Origin: Argentina anserina
Taxonomy: Eukaryota > Streptophyta > Magnoliopsida > Rosales > Rosaceae
Assembly (NCBI RefSeq): GCF_933775445.1
Contig: NC_065872.1
Coordinates: 17,608,001-17,672,000, forward strand
DNA: 64,000 bases
Direction of reading: 5' to 3'
Shown: positions 33,574 to 45,288 of the stretch, one piece after another
Position numbering within the stretch: position 1 is the stretch's first letter
Layout: each line of letters opens with the position of its first letter
Notes under the pieces: model-generated
Databases searched by the model: none
Seen by the model: the letters and a program-made list of their open reading frames with translations, nothing else
Told to the model about the DNA's origin: nothing
Position numbers and translations under genes: made by a program

Positions 33574-35398
33574 TAATAGAGCGTTAATTAAAACGTCTAT
33601 AATAAACCCTGTAAAACATCCTCGTTAGTATAGAATAAGCAGGGATCATTCTTTCCGGGGAATTGAAGGGAACTCTAAACTTTTAGTGTTAACAAATAAT
33701 AGGTGGTTTGAGATTGATTATTAACTACTAAAATAAAATCTAAATTACTATTTACATGATCGACTTCTCTTTAACAAACTTAAACCAAATTTACCATTAC
33801 ACCACATAATTACAAGTTCGAACCTATCATGCATTCCAATTTGACCAATTACATACTTTTAAGACACCAATACAATTAGAGCCTTAGGGGATCATCTAAT
33901 CATGCAAGATTTCAATTAATATTTAGATTGACTTAGGGCCTAATCTAAATTTGCATGCAATCGAATTCAATAACGCTTAGAGTAGACAAACAAGATTACA
34001 TTTAAGTACGAAATCTTTGTTGGAGACATGTTTCATGTGTGGCGTCACCCACCATGGTTTCACATGCAAATTTCCAGAATTTTTACCACTTTTAATCAAC
34101 ACAAACCGAACCTACTTAGGGCATGATTCGATTTGTGTCAATATGGTTGATGAATCTAGCACTCAAACACAATCTTAGGGATTGCATCTAAGCACTAAAT
34201 TCATATGCACATATCTGAAAATTATCTAGAAGTATGAGAAAGATGATTAGAACACAATAATAGAAATACAAACTTCAATAATTATAAGAACATAAATTCG
34301 GTATAGTCTAAAACAAATATCAAATACAACTAAAAATTCTAAAACTAATACAAAACTAATATTTTCACATAAACAATAACTTACAATCTTCATAGACAAA
34401 GAATTGTAGATTAACACAAATAGACGAAGCCATGGAGATGAGTTGCGAGAATCACACGTTGTAGGAACCTTAGAGGTACAGCTGCAATAAGTGAAACTCG
34501 GTGGAGATGATGATGGTTTTGGGGTGGATGACTTGGCTAATTTGTGAGGGAAGTTTATGGTGGTATTTTGATAGAGTTTTGGCTCTTGAATGCTAATGAG
34601 AAGTGATCATTTTTCTTTGTGAATAATGTGCTATTTATAGAAGAGTTTTGGCTCTTTGAATATTATAGCTTAGACTTTTTCTCCTCAATTTTATTCACTT
34701 ATTTTTGTCATTAGTGGGTGCAATCTCCTTTGATAAATTCTTTCTTTTTCTTCTTTTTTGGTGTCTCCTTCTTTTTCTTTTGCATTATCTATTTTTATTC
34801 TCTTCCTTTTTCTTTCTCCTCAAATTCTTTCACTTATTTTTGGTCATTGGTAGGTGCAATCTCGTTTGATAAATTCCTTATTTTTCTCCTTTGTAGGTGT
34901 CTCATTCTTTCTTTATTTTCCTCCTTTACTTGACTTTTCCTCTATTTTTTCCTTCATTGTACAATTTGAAAATAATAAAAGACAAGATGATTCATATAAA
35001 AAGATCAAGTAAGTTACTAGAATATGAGAGTAAGATTAGGAAAGTTACGGAATAAAATTTTAAGTTTAAGTAAGATTTTCCCAAATGGTACATTTTCTAG
35101 TTAAAAAAAAAGATTCCTAATGCAAGAAGGACTCTCAAGATATCGTCAATGCGACTAAAACGTAAAAAGATGAAGACTTCTAATCCAACTAGGTTTCCTA
35201 GTCCTACAAGGATTCCTACTCAAACTAGGACTCTAGACCAATTCTGCATTTTTAACTCTTGTAAGCACAAAAATACATTCAATTCCGTCCAAGACTATTA
35301 CTACGACTCAATGACTCAATAGTACAACAATAAGGGCTAAGCAAAGTACAAATTGAGGTAAAAACATGTTAAGAACGTCGCACAAAGTGCTCATATCA
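33574..35398 (-). mobile_element. solo LTR 3 (same family as solo LTR 1), inverted, in the Copia A integrase
   Basis: 1825 bp, the reverse complement of the 25459-27415 family. Its outer ends here read TAATAGAGCG (one change from TGATAGAGCG) and …GCTCATATCA. Flanks CGGGA (33569-33573) and CGTGA (35399-35403) are a one-mismatch 5-bp duplication. It has two of the ~130-bp purine-rich units where solo LTR 1 has three. Integrase coding resumes directly after it. Confidence 0.86.
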
Positions 35399-36027
35399 CG
35401 TGAGGATATGCAATGTTGCATGCAGTGACGCTTATTTGTTTCAAATATGTGGTAAACCAAGCGTTTAGTACGTACCCTTGGTTACTGGCTACGAGCCCAA
35501 TGTTTCACAGTTACACATATTTGGTTGTGCCATCTATGTGCTTATTAAGCCTCTACTACATACTAAAATGGGTCCTCATAGACGATTATGTATCCATGTT
35601 GGCTATAATTCCCCAACTATTGTCTGCTACTTAGAACCAACCACCAAAGATCTCTTTACTGCAAGATTTACAAATTGTCACTTTGATGGACATGCTACCC
35701 GACGTAAGGGGAGATGTGAATGTTATCATTCCAAATGAATGTCAGGAATTGACGTGGTGTGTCCCCACTATGTCTCATTATGATCCTCGCACTTCTCAAA
35801 CTGAGTTAGAAACGTAATGCACTATCAACCTCCAGAAAACCGAAGATTCGATGTCGGATGGCTTTGTAGATATTTCTAAAGTGATGAGATCGAACATTCC
35901 CTACTATAAATGTACCGGCACAGTTGGATGTTCTGAAATATGGGAGTGGAAAAATTGACCCCGGCTCTAGCACCGTCGGCGTTGCCCCTGCTAGTAGGGC
36001 GGAGGCTGATGGCGGTACCGTGGTACG
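35399..36027 (+). pseudogene. Copia A integrase remnant (part 2)
   Basis: Picks up the integrase C-terminal region with MLHAVTLI, VTGYEPNVSQLHIFGCAIYV and KMGPHRRLCIHVGYNSPTI (35410-35640), a well-conserved block before the polyprotein linker. It decays towards 36000, where a second LTR is inserted. Confidence 0.82.
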
Positions 36028-39016
36028 TGTGATGACCTAGTATTGAGTATACCATATTAGAAACTTGTTTTTGTACTCTTCAGTATTGTTTTAGTAATTT
36101 TCTTTGTCGAAAAATAAATTTTGGTATTTACTGTATTGTTGGAGTTATTGACCATTGTCAAATATATGGTTATATTTTCTTGTCAGGTTGAATTACAAGC
36201 ATCCAACCCCTCTTTCATTGAGTGCACGTTGCATACTCATCCTTATTCACGTGTGCCTTTCTCAAATATCCCCATAATGCCTTTCCCTCTATCTCTTTAC
36301 TCTGGTATTTGTTTTCTTGAAAGCTAGTATCTTTTCACTTGCCCAAAAGCTTCATTTGAGCAAAAACTATTGATAACCTGCACGAATTCTACTCAAAGAG
36401 AACTTTGAGTCTCTAACAACCTAGATAAATCTCTACTTGTAAGTAAATTTCTTGACCATCCAAACTATCTTCCTTGATTAAACTATTACCCAATTCATTA
36501 CACAAAGATTTGTATCTTAAATTTCTATATCAGGTGCTGGGTTGCGATGGATTAAAGTGGGTGTCTGTTTTTTGTGTTGCTCAACTTCTCTCTTGCTTTG
36601 TTTGGCTGCTGTTATCTAAATATTGAGGTAGGGAAAAACTAAATTCTTCTTTGAAATTGATTCTAAGCCGTTGCCCATATTTGGGTATGATTAATAGCTA
36701 TCTCTCTTTGAATCTCATCTGCCTTTATATATTTAACTATTGGGTTTGAGTTTTGATCATTTTTTATGTGATATTTATGCTTAAGTTGACATCTTGGTGT
36801 TCTGACTTTTATTGAATCAATGATCATATTATTGTTTCATTATAGTCTTTGGTCATGTTATGGAATATGTAAATCACTAGGACTACTCGAAACAAGTTTC
36901 AGTATCATTATTTAATCGTGGTTCTCTTCTATTAAAGCATTTGTAGTAAACTTTGCTTGTTTTCTTTCTTATAATTCCCTCGTTCTTTGACTCAACCTCT
37001 CAGCAAGCCTTTCCTCTTAAACAAGTCACGGTTCCGATTCGTTTCATTTGGATGAAAGAATCCTTTGTTAATTATACTTCTTATTGATTTCTTACTACCT
37101 TAATAAAGTAGTAGATTTCTCCCTTTCCTACATTTGTATTCATGATCTACTACATTCAATTGGATTTAACTTTTGCTTAAACCTAGTAAAGAATATATTA
37201 CTGTTCGTTCTTTACAAATAAAGTATGGCAAAAAAGATTATACGATTATCTCAATAACTGTTCGTTGAAGAGATCATGTTCTTCTTCTTTATTTTCCCTT
37301 CCTGTTAAGTACTCTTTCCAGCCAAGAACTTCTTAGTGATGACTTTTACTTCTTCTCCAGTTGCCTATTGATCAGTTCAAATAATGTTATATCTTTAGTT
37401 TTGGCCTTGAGGTTTAATTAGAATCTATTCTCTGAATTCCCTGAGAGGTCCTCTTGTTAGTGATTTTCTCTATCTTTACTAAAGGCCAAGACAATAAGTT
37501 CTTTACTCCACAATGTTTTGTTTCCTTTTGGACAAACTGGTTTGAATATATTGTAATATCAAGCTTATTTGTTTCTTGTGTTTAAATATTCCTGGTCAAA
37601 GGAGGTGTATATTTCTATGCTACTTAAGCACTGTTTGAGATTTCAATAGATATATTTTTCAGTGATCTACTTGAGTTGAAGTCATGTTTCCAGACAGAAA
37701 TATGTTTATTACTAAAACGCTGCCTCAGCATAATTTTATCTTATTATGAGAGAGGACATTCAACTTATTGAAAATCCTTGATTGAATGGTTTTATTTGTT
37801 GTATTTGGTTAGACCCAGGGTATAGTTTAAGAAGGTATTGTGTCTCCCTAGGATGAAAGACCCAAAACCTGATCAAGATCCGCTTGTACGGGGTGCGCTC
37901 AATGGCCATAATGCGATCTAGGGTTCTAACTGGAAAAAAAAGGAGTTTCAAGGATTTCCCCTCAGTTTTTAAGCTAGTGTTGCAAGTTGCAAATGATATA
38001 ATGGTTTCAATTTTTGAAATTAAATCGAAGAGACTTCCAGATCTCTATTAGTTCTACTGGATTTATTATGAGCAACACCTCACCTTCACATTTGGTCATT
38101 TATCGAATGATCAGTTTACGTTCACTTCCTATCATGTTAAGTTGTTTGTTAGTTTGGCCAACTTCATTGGTTACTGTACCTATTTTTGATATCTTATCTT
38201 GGGCATCTTTGTTTCTCTTACTGCTACAGGTTGGATCTTATTTTCATTTAAAAAAAATATTTGAAAAATATACTTACCTTCTTACGCATTTCAAGTGTAA
38301 ACTAGCTTAAAATCATTGTTTTAACTTACCCTACTGAGCATTAGCTCACTTCCCTGCGTTTTTCTTTGTTTGCAGGAAAGAGGTGTGGTTCTAATTATGA
38401 TATTTCTGAGTTGTCTTAAATCGGTGGTCAAGTCTTGCTTGTGGACTATATGCTGCTACTGTTTTGGTTGATTGTACTGAGTATATGTTGCTACCCTGAA
38501 TAATTATTGCTCAGTACATATTTTGGTCAGTAGGGAAAATTTTGATGTGTACAGTGTACTAATGTAAAGTTAGAGGTTAAATGTTTGGGGTTGACATGTT
38601 GTTTCTTACTATCCGAGTGGTGAAATGTTTTTGTAAGGGAGTGTACCCGCATGCTTGTACATATTGAAAGAATTTGTGTTCTTTCTTCAAGCTGATTTTA
38701 GCATACCTATCTCTCAATTTTGATTACCTGAGCCAACTACAAGTTGTCCTAGCTTTGTTATGGTTTTAGTTTTCCACTTCCTTTGACTCACCACAACTAC
38801 ATTCAATTGCTATAATTATATAGTAATAGTTATATTCCTTTTTGTTCCAACTCCTTTGCCATTAAACTTGATTATCTTTTTAAATTTCTTGAAACTATAG
38901 AATTCTATTACTCTTGAACTAAAGAGCAAATTTCTGGGTCTTGAAAAGAAAATGCTTTACAGTGGTTTCCAAATTTAATCCACCATATTAGTCATAATCC
39001 GATTTGGGTTGTGACA
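36028..39016 (+). mobile_element. solo LTR 4 (chromovirus-like Gypsy, Tekay/Del style)
   Basis: 2989 bp, TGTGATGACCTAG…GGGTTGTGACA, flanked by GTACG (36023-36027) and GTACA (39017-39021), a 5-bp duplication with one mismatch. Near the 3' end is 'actgagcattagctcac', a segment common in LTRs of Tekay/Del-type chromoviruses. Copia A coding lies on both sides and no Gypsy internal region is present, so this is a solo LTR. Confidence 0.85.
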
Positions 39017-39099
39017 GTACACCATAGTCTCGTCAGCGCCCCTAGTGGCGGCGGCACTTTGGGGTCATCATAGGGTAGCAGCTTTAGTCTCGGCTCCTT

Positions 39100-41060
39100 C
39101 AAGGAAAATGGAGAGACCGAAAAACAAAAAAGGATTCAAAGCCTAGAAATAAGTGAATGACAAAGGCACAACGCGTCATCAACGATAAATCTCCATCGTA
39201 TGAGAATGTCTCTAATTAGACTTATGTCTGTGAATCTGCTCAAGCTTTTCCGTAGGACGCCATGGAACCTTGTTTGATACCAAAGAACAATGACATCTTC
39301 GTTAACTATTCCAATGACATGAGCATTCAGTTAGGAACTAAGCTACTATATGCATTGATGACGTCTTCGCTTATTCCGTCGCACATGATATCATATCTGA
39401 AGACAACATTGAACCATGCTCTGTAGTTGAATGTGAACGCATAGCAGATTGGCCGAAGTGGAAGGAAGCAATGCAGACAGAACTTGAGTCACTAAAGCAG
39501 AGAGAAGTCTTCAGAGAGGTTAAATTGACTCCAAAAGATGTCAAACCCATTGGACATAAATGAGTCTTTGTTCGTAAGCGTAATGAGATGAACGAGGTAA
39601 TGCGATATAAAGCAAGACTCGTGGTGCAATGATTCTCACAACGACCTAACATTGATTATGAGAAGACATATTATCCAGTTATGGACATCATTACCTTCCG
39701 CTACCTTATTAGTCTCGTAGTGTCCGAAAGACTAAACAAGTAGCTTATGGATGTGGTCACCGCTTATCTCAATGGGGATTTTGAAGCATAGATATACATG
39801 AAAGCTCCATAGGGACTACCTTTACCTCCATCAAGTGCCTCCAAACCACAGAGTGCTCATGCAGTCAGATTACGTCGCTCGTTGTACGGATTGAAATGGT
39901 ACAATCGGTTGCAGAAATACTTGAAAGAGAGAGGTTACATTAATGATGAACTATGCCCATGCCTGTTCATACGGAAGTCAAATTCTGGATTTGTCATCGT
40001 TGCGGTTTACTTGAAGTCGGATTTGAGATGAAGAACCTAGGGAGGACGATATTTTGTATTGGCCTTGAACTTGTTCATAGAGCCGACGACATCTTAGTGC
40101 ATTAATCTAATTACACACTGAAGATGCTTCGACATTTCAACATGGATCTATGTAGTTCATTGTCTACGGTCGTCCCAAGTCTAGATATAAAAAATGATCC
40201 ATTCCATCCTAAAGAGGATGATGAAGAGGTTCTTGGTCTTGAAGTTCCAAACCTTAGTGCAATTGGGGCACTATTGTATCTAGCTCAATAAACTAGACCG
40301 GACATAGCTTTCATAGTGAACTTATTAGCTAGATTTAGGTATGGTATCATGTTTTTGTTTTGGTATTTGAAAGGTTCTGTTGATTTGAGATTGTTCTATC
40401 CCTATAACAAAGAGACCACCATGGCCGCGCCACCTTACACCAGCACCGCAGACAACCATGGCAACACCACCGTACGCGGAAGAGCCGCTATCGGTAGCCA
40501 CGGCATGGCAGCAGACCACGGTGCCGAGAGCAGGTATTTGTCCCATCCTGTCCATTCCTCCAATGCAAAGACTTCAAAAAATGTGTTAGTTGGTTATGCC
40601 GACGCAAGGTACCTCTCTGACTCTCACAAGGCTTGTTCTCAAACCGGTTATGTGTTTACCGTTGGGAATACGGCGATATCTTGGAGATCCACTAGGCAAT
40701 CTCTTGTTACTAATTTTTTGAATCACGCAGAGATCATTGCTCTCCATGAATCATTTAAAGAATGTGTTTGACCACAGTCACTAGTTCGTCATATTCGTGA
40801 TTCTTGTGGATTAGTCTCTACAACTGATCAATCTACGTGCATATATGAAGATAATGTTGCTTGCATAGAGCAAACTAAGTTAGGTTTCATCAAGGGAGAC
40901 AACACCAAGCATATCTCGTCTAAGTTCTTTTACAATGTGCAACAACATAAATTCTTGAATGACCAGATCAATCAAGTGAGTTCAGATGCTAATTTTGCAG
41001 ATTTGTTCACTAAGTCTTTGCCAAAATCTACTTTTGTGAAGCATTGAAGAGTATTGGTAT
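39100..41060 (+). pseudogene. Copia A reverse transcriptase / RNase H remnant
   Basis: RT pieces: DWPKWKEAMQTELESL (from about 39450), the VFVRKRNEM region and SQRPNIDYEKTY (with stops), NRLQKYL and LCPCLFIRKSNSGFVIVAVY, which then jumps to LKSDLR. The segment with the catalytic YVDD motif is deleted (near 40008). RNase H: a variable GC-rich linker (40417-40580), then NVLVGYADARYLSDSHKACSQTGYVF (40578 on), NTAISWRSTRQSLV and HAEIIALHE. It continues in other frames to about 41050 (SKFFYNVQQHKFL.. like, ADLFTKSLP). Confidence 0.82.
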
Positions 41061-41266
41061 GAGGTGTTTGTCTGAACCTTAAAGTTTGGTAGACATCAGG
41101 AGAAGTCTACATCACATGTTAAGATCATTAGTAGTTGGTGCATTGTACTTTTTTTCTCCTTCGATCAAGCTTTTGTTTTACCCAAGAGGTTTTGTTTTGC
41201 TTGACAAAGTTTTTAGCGAGGCAACATTGTGCGTCATGCAACCTAGGTATGCGACACAAAGAGACA

Positions 41267-41470
41267 TATTCCTCGAGAATTACTATTCTATCATTGTGTG
41301 TCTTAGCCTATTTAGGTTTCCTGTTAGAGATAGATTTTCATCTATGTATTAGATTAGGATTTTGAATCCGACGAGATTATGTTTATGTAATGTCTATATA
41401 TAAGTGCCCATATCATTCAATAAAATGACAGTTATTATCCAAATTATTCTCGTATCTTTCATTCTCGTAA
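41267..41470 (+). repeat. 3' LTR of Copia A
   Basis: Matches the interrupted 5' LTR from 'gagaattactatt' to 'ttcattctcg'. In the related Copia C copy the equivalent point follows a purine tract AAGGGAGAG; here that tract has decayed to 'caaagagaca'. Confidence 0.8.
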
Positions 41471-43945
41471 ACATGATTGACGTATTATACATGAAAAAAT
41501 TTATAAAAGGTGCGATTTGTCGAGATAGTTAATACCATATATTTTATCATTAACTTCCATTTTTAGTGCTATTAGCACGAGATTCTATAGCTAAGAAAAA
41601 CACAATGTGTTAGCCTCTTTGGCCCTTACTGTCCACACTTACCCAAACACCATCATTCTAGTCACACTCGAAGAAATTAAAAGATGATAATGGCATGTTG
41701 TTCTTTGTATATTCCCATGTGTTGGCACATGCTTATGCCAAGTCATAATCAGCGCAACGATCAGCACACTAAGGTTCATAAATAGTTCAGCCTCGCAGTA
41801 CCAGTAGAAAGACAGCCGCACTAACTGTGTAACGAGCCGCTCCGCGGCCCAAACCGACTACGGACGCGCCCTCACGCACATCCTAAAGGGAGCTCTAGAG
41901 AACACCTCAACCTGACTTAATCCCACATCGGAAGATGAGGGAATGATCTACCTCAACTCAGCTATAAAAGGACAAACCTTTGATATCATAAGGTAAGCAA
42001 ACTAAACCACTCATTGTTACTATGCATAACCTGACTTACGCATCGGAGAGTTGAAGACCACGCCGCTATGGTCTCCACTTTGACGATTCGTGCTACTTGT
42101 GACAGGAACGGAACAAGGAGCACGGCGTATCTTGTGAACGAATAATAAAGCGTATTGTCACAATGCAATACACTACATTAACACCATGCTTACTGTCACA
42201 AATAGCACGGCGTATCTTGTGAACGAATAATGAAGCATATTGTCACAATGCAATACACTACATTAACACCATGCTTACTCCACAGTCCATAGCAATAAGC
42301 CCTCGAACAATAAGCCAAACAGTATAGGCCGTTCTAACAATAATGATTTGCCCCTTGTACTTAATAAGTTAATTAATTAACAAATGCTTAAATATATTAA
42401 TGACGACCAATTTCTTCAACCACAAGGCTTGCTAGCTCCAGCTGCGGATCCGGCTCCGGCTCCGGCTGCTTACACCAATGGATAGAGGTTGCTTTTTTTG
42501 TAGAGCGAACGATTCCATGTCTCACCAACCTTGCTAAACAGTCCTTTGTGGAGTCTGGATCTACATTTTGGGCACTCACTCACACACAAAGACCAACTAA
42601 CAACCACAGCCTGACATATCAGATCATCACCGGCGACCGGTACCTGCAGGTTCCCCCAATCTTTTGGGAATGTTCACCGGCCGGAAGTGAGAACCGTACC
42701 TATCTAACAATAAATCCCACCTGCACCACTTTCTGACTTGATTAATCAAAACCCCATTAGGCCATAGCTGACGCTTTGCTTGGTTGCTGACAAGTCATGC
42801 AATATATGAAAGCTCAATGCTTCTTGATTAATGGGATGGGGTTGGTTAAATCGCATTCCTATTCTAACCCTGAAAAGAACCCAGAAGTGAATGAATTGGC
42901 CGGGTCAATTACTGGATTTGGGGTTGGTGACCAAACTTGTTGTAGTCCTTGGCTCTCAAAATCCCAAAAGAGGGAATTACCATTTCATCATGCAACATGC
43001 CTCCCAAGTCAAAATAATGACTGACTTGTAACCAAATTGGAGAAAGAGAGATCTGATTCTTACTTGAAAATGAACCATCATGACCAGTTTTCTTTCTCGG
43101 ATTTGGGTGTGTGCACCAAACCCACATTAAAATCATGTTTCATACATGTATTGATGAAACCTACTTTTCTTGCTTATCATATGCAACCATGATGGAACTA
43201 GTTTCCGTAGAGTTGAGCAAACCTGATGTGACATGCTTCATGCCACACCCACCAGACTCGTAATATCACACGTGTTATTCTCATTATTTAATTATAAGAA
43301 AGAAGATTAAAACCAACACCTTATCTATCCACCTACAGTACTCTTACACATTATACTTATGGAGTTTCTTAGCTGCCCAACGGAACTCGAAACGTTGTTG
43401 TATCCTGGGACCTGGGTACTGCACACAAGATTCGCTTAGGACAATGAACTAGCCACTAGCATATCTCGACTAGATAAGTATTCCTTTACATAAATCTATA
43501 GATTAATACATGCACTTTCTTTCTCATTTTATTTTTGTCATCCATCATCTTTAATTTAGTAAGTAATTGATTTTATTGAATCTTAATTTTATTAGAATTT
43601 CGTCTCATACTTTTTCCACAACAATTTACTCAAATCTCACGGTCTAAACGACCTTCGTGATATACGTATGGACTAAGGCATATATATTTGAAATGGAAAT
43701 TAGAAGAAAATGAATCTATGTTTGCATATCTTCTTAATTATTTAGCAGGGACATACGTACATTGTACGAGGGATACCGGCACTGCTTAAGATGTGGTAAC
43801 TCAGTTTTGAGAATTTAATGCACATTGATAGAAGATGATCTACATTATTAATTAGGGTAGAAGAATACATGTTACCAAAGAGAAGTGCAGAATCAAGAGC
43901 AGCCTATAGTTTCTACTTGCTAGTGTAGTCTCTAGCATGGTTTAT
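41471..43945. other. intergenic; LTR-like debris and a tandem duplication, no gene recognised
   Basis: About 41820-42200 has the look of a plant LTR promoter region ('cccacatcggaag', 'gctataaaagg', 'gcatcggagagt'), suggesting a decayed Gypsy/TRIM LTR, but I found no partner. A 60-codon minus frame at 42397-42579 has PEPEPDPQ and no recognised family. From 42600 to 43945 I see nothing beyond AT-rich spacer. Confidence 0.4.
42119..42283. repeat. tandem duplication, two ~85-bp units
   Basis: The segment from AGCACGGCGTATCTTGTGAA to …CACCATGCTTACT occurs twice in tandem (starts 42119 and 42204) with three differences by eye. Confidence 0.88.
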
Positions 43946-45270
43946 AAAAGTTAACTACGACGTCGGTGGTATTAGACTATTAGTCAAGCAAGTCTACTAG
44001 TCTGGTATCATCTAGAATAGTGTTATCACCTCCCCTTGGACGGGGCAATTTTCGGTTGGATTCCCTTTCATTTCGATCGCCAGGCCGGTCAGAGTTAACC
44101 CAGCAAGGTGAGGCACTGAGCCGGTAGGGCAAGCCACGTTGCCCTAACTCAGGTGCCGCCACCAACACAACCCAAAATAGCTTGCCAAGGCAATAAAAGT
44201 ACACACTCTCCCATATCGGGAAAATGAAGCAACACTTCTCCCAATGCGCCTATAAAACCAACTAGAAACCTCCTAAAAAGGGTTACATATTCTTAAGTCT
44301 TTAACCTACGAACTTAAGTCCTCTCCCGGAAACTAACTTAAGCTTCAGAGAATCATAGACCGGCGCACCACTGACCCTTGACCTTAACCTTTTTTTTGTG
44401 CAGGTTAAATAGACCAGAGATTGAATACAAGCTGCGTGAAAGAGACCCCTCGGATTTTGTACTCGCAACAGTTGCCACTAGAAGGAGGGTCCTCGTCACC
44501 AAAACTCTGCTAGTTTCAACAATGGTTCTCATAAACGAGGACAAAGCCAACCGGTCCCCCTGGGATAACGATGGTGAAACCAATGATCTGTTCAACTAAA
44601 CAAAGGGCACCAAAGACTCGTATGGGTTCCTTTCACCAACCCTGCCGCCACGCTAGAAGCGGTTCTTCAGGACATCCAAAGCCTCCAAGCCGAAAGAGAT
44701 GAACAACGAAAAACTCCTGGGCCACTTTGGCACGGATTGCGGAGCTCGAAAAAGAAAAATAGCTTCTCTGGGACACATTGGTGAATCGCATGGAGATGGA
44801 CGCGACTTTGGAGGCTGCCCATCAGCGATTCCTCACTTCGAGCGTGCAAGTGTCAGCCACGCTAGCCACATCTGGGGCACCCTTATGACTAGGACCGACC
44901 CGGCCAACCGTATTCGTCTCCTAGCCACTGTTTTCCACATACATCCCTGGGCCGCACCTGCACTATAACTCTTAGGCGGATCAAGCTCCGGAAACTATGA
45001 GAGCGATAAGAGCTCTGATCAAACTGCTTGGACCGAGCTCCCGCCCGCACTGGACCTCCAAACCCGACTCCTCTTGCAAGTGAGCGAGATGCTGAACACC
45101 TTGGCCACCAGGGTGGATGAAATTGAGACCTGCAGCATGCCATGACCGCTGCATGGGGGATATGGTGCCGTGCGGGGCCCTTTACCCCGCAAGGGCAAGC
45201 CAAGCGCCGACCTGCCGGGGACAAATCTTTCACCGTGGATGTTTCTTCTGAAGATCAAAGAGAAACTTCC
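43946..45270 (+). mobile_element. Ty3/Gypsy (Tat-like) LTR-end and gag remnant
   Basis: About 44200-44400 carries LTR-promoter-like motifs ('cccatatcgggaaaa', 'gcctataaaacc'). From about 44640 broken plus-strand frames resemble the N-terminal coiled part of Tat-type gag: NPAATLEAVLQDIQSLQAERDEQ, and later LDLQTRLLLQVSEMLNTLATRVDEIE. Multiple stops and frame changes. The debris ends abruptly at 45288 where the palindrome begins. Confidence 0.5.
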
Positions 45271-45288
45271 ATCCTCCTATAAGACGTT

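Larger units (their letters stand above)
25349..41470 (+). mobile_element. Copia A: dead Ty1/Copia element expanded by four nested solo LTRs
   Basis: The 5' LTR (25349-25458 plus 27421 to about 27512) and 3' LTR (41267 to about 41470) match each other. Between them, in Copia order, are decayed gag, protease, integrase, RT and RNase H. Four foreign LTRs interrupt it: 25459-27415, 27643-29939, 33574-35398 and 36028-39016. Removing them (about 9.1 kb) and their duplications leaves about 7 kb. Frames are broken throughout and RT lacks its catalytic YVDD segment, so the element is dead. The exact outer LTR ends and a target duplication could not be fixed. The same family recurs at 61903-64000 on the minus strand (Copia C). 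Confidence 0.85.

Noticed and set aside
42397..42579. 60-codon minus frame with PEPEPDPQ
   Set aside because: Short, acidic-proline repeat from a GC-rich 'ggctccggctccgg' run; no supporting exon structure or family match.
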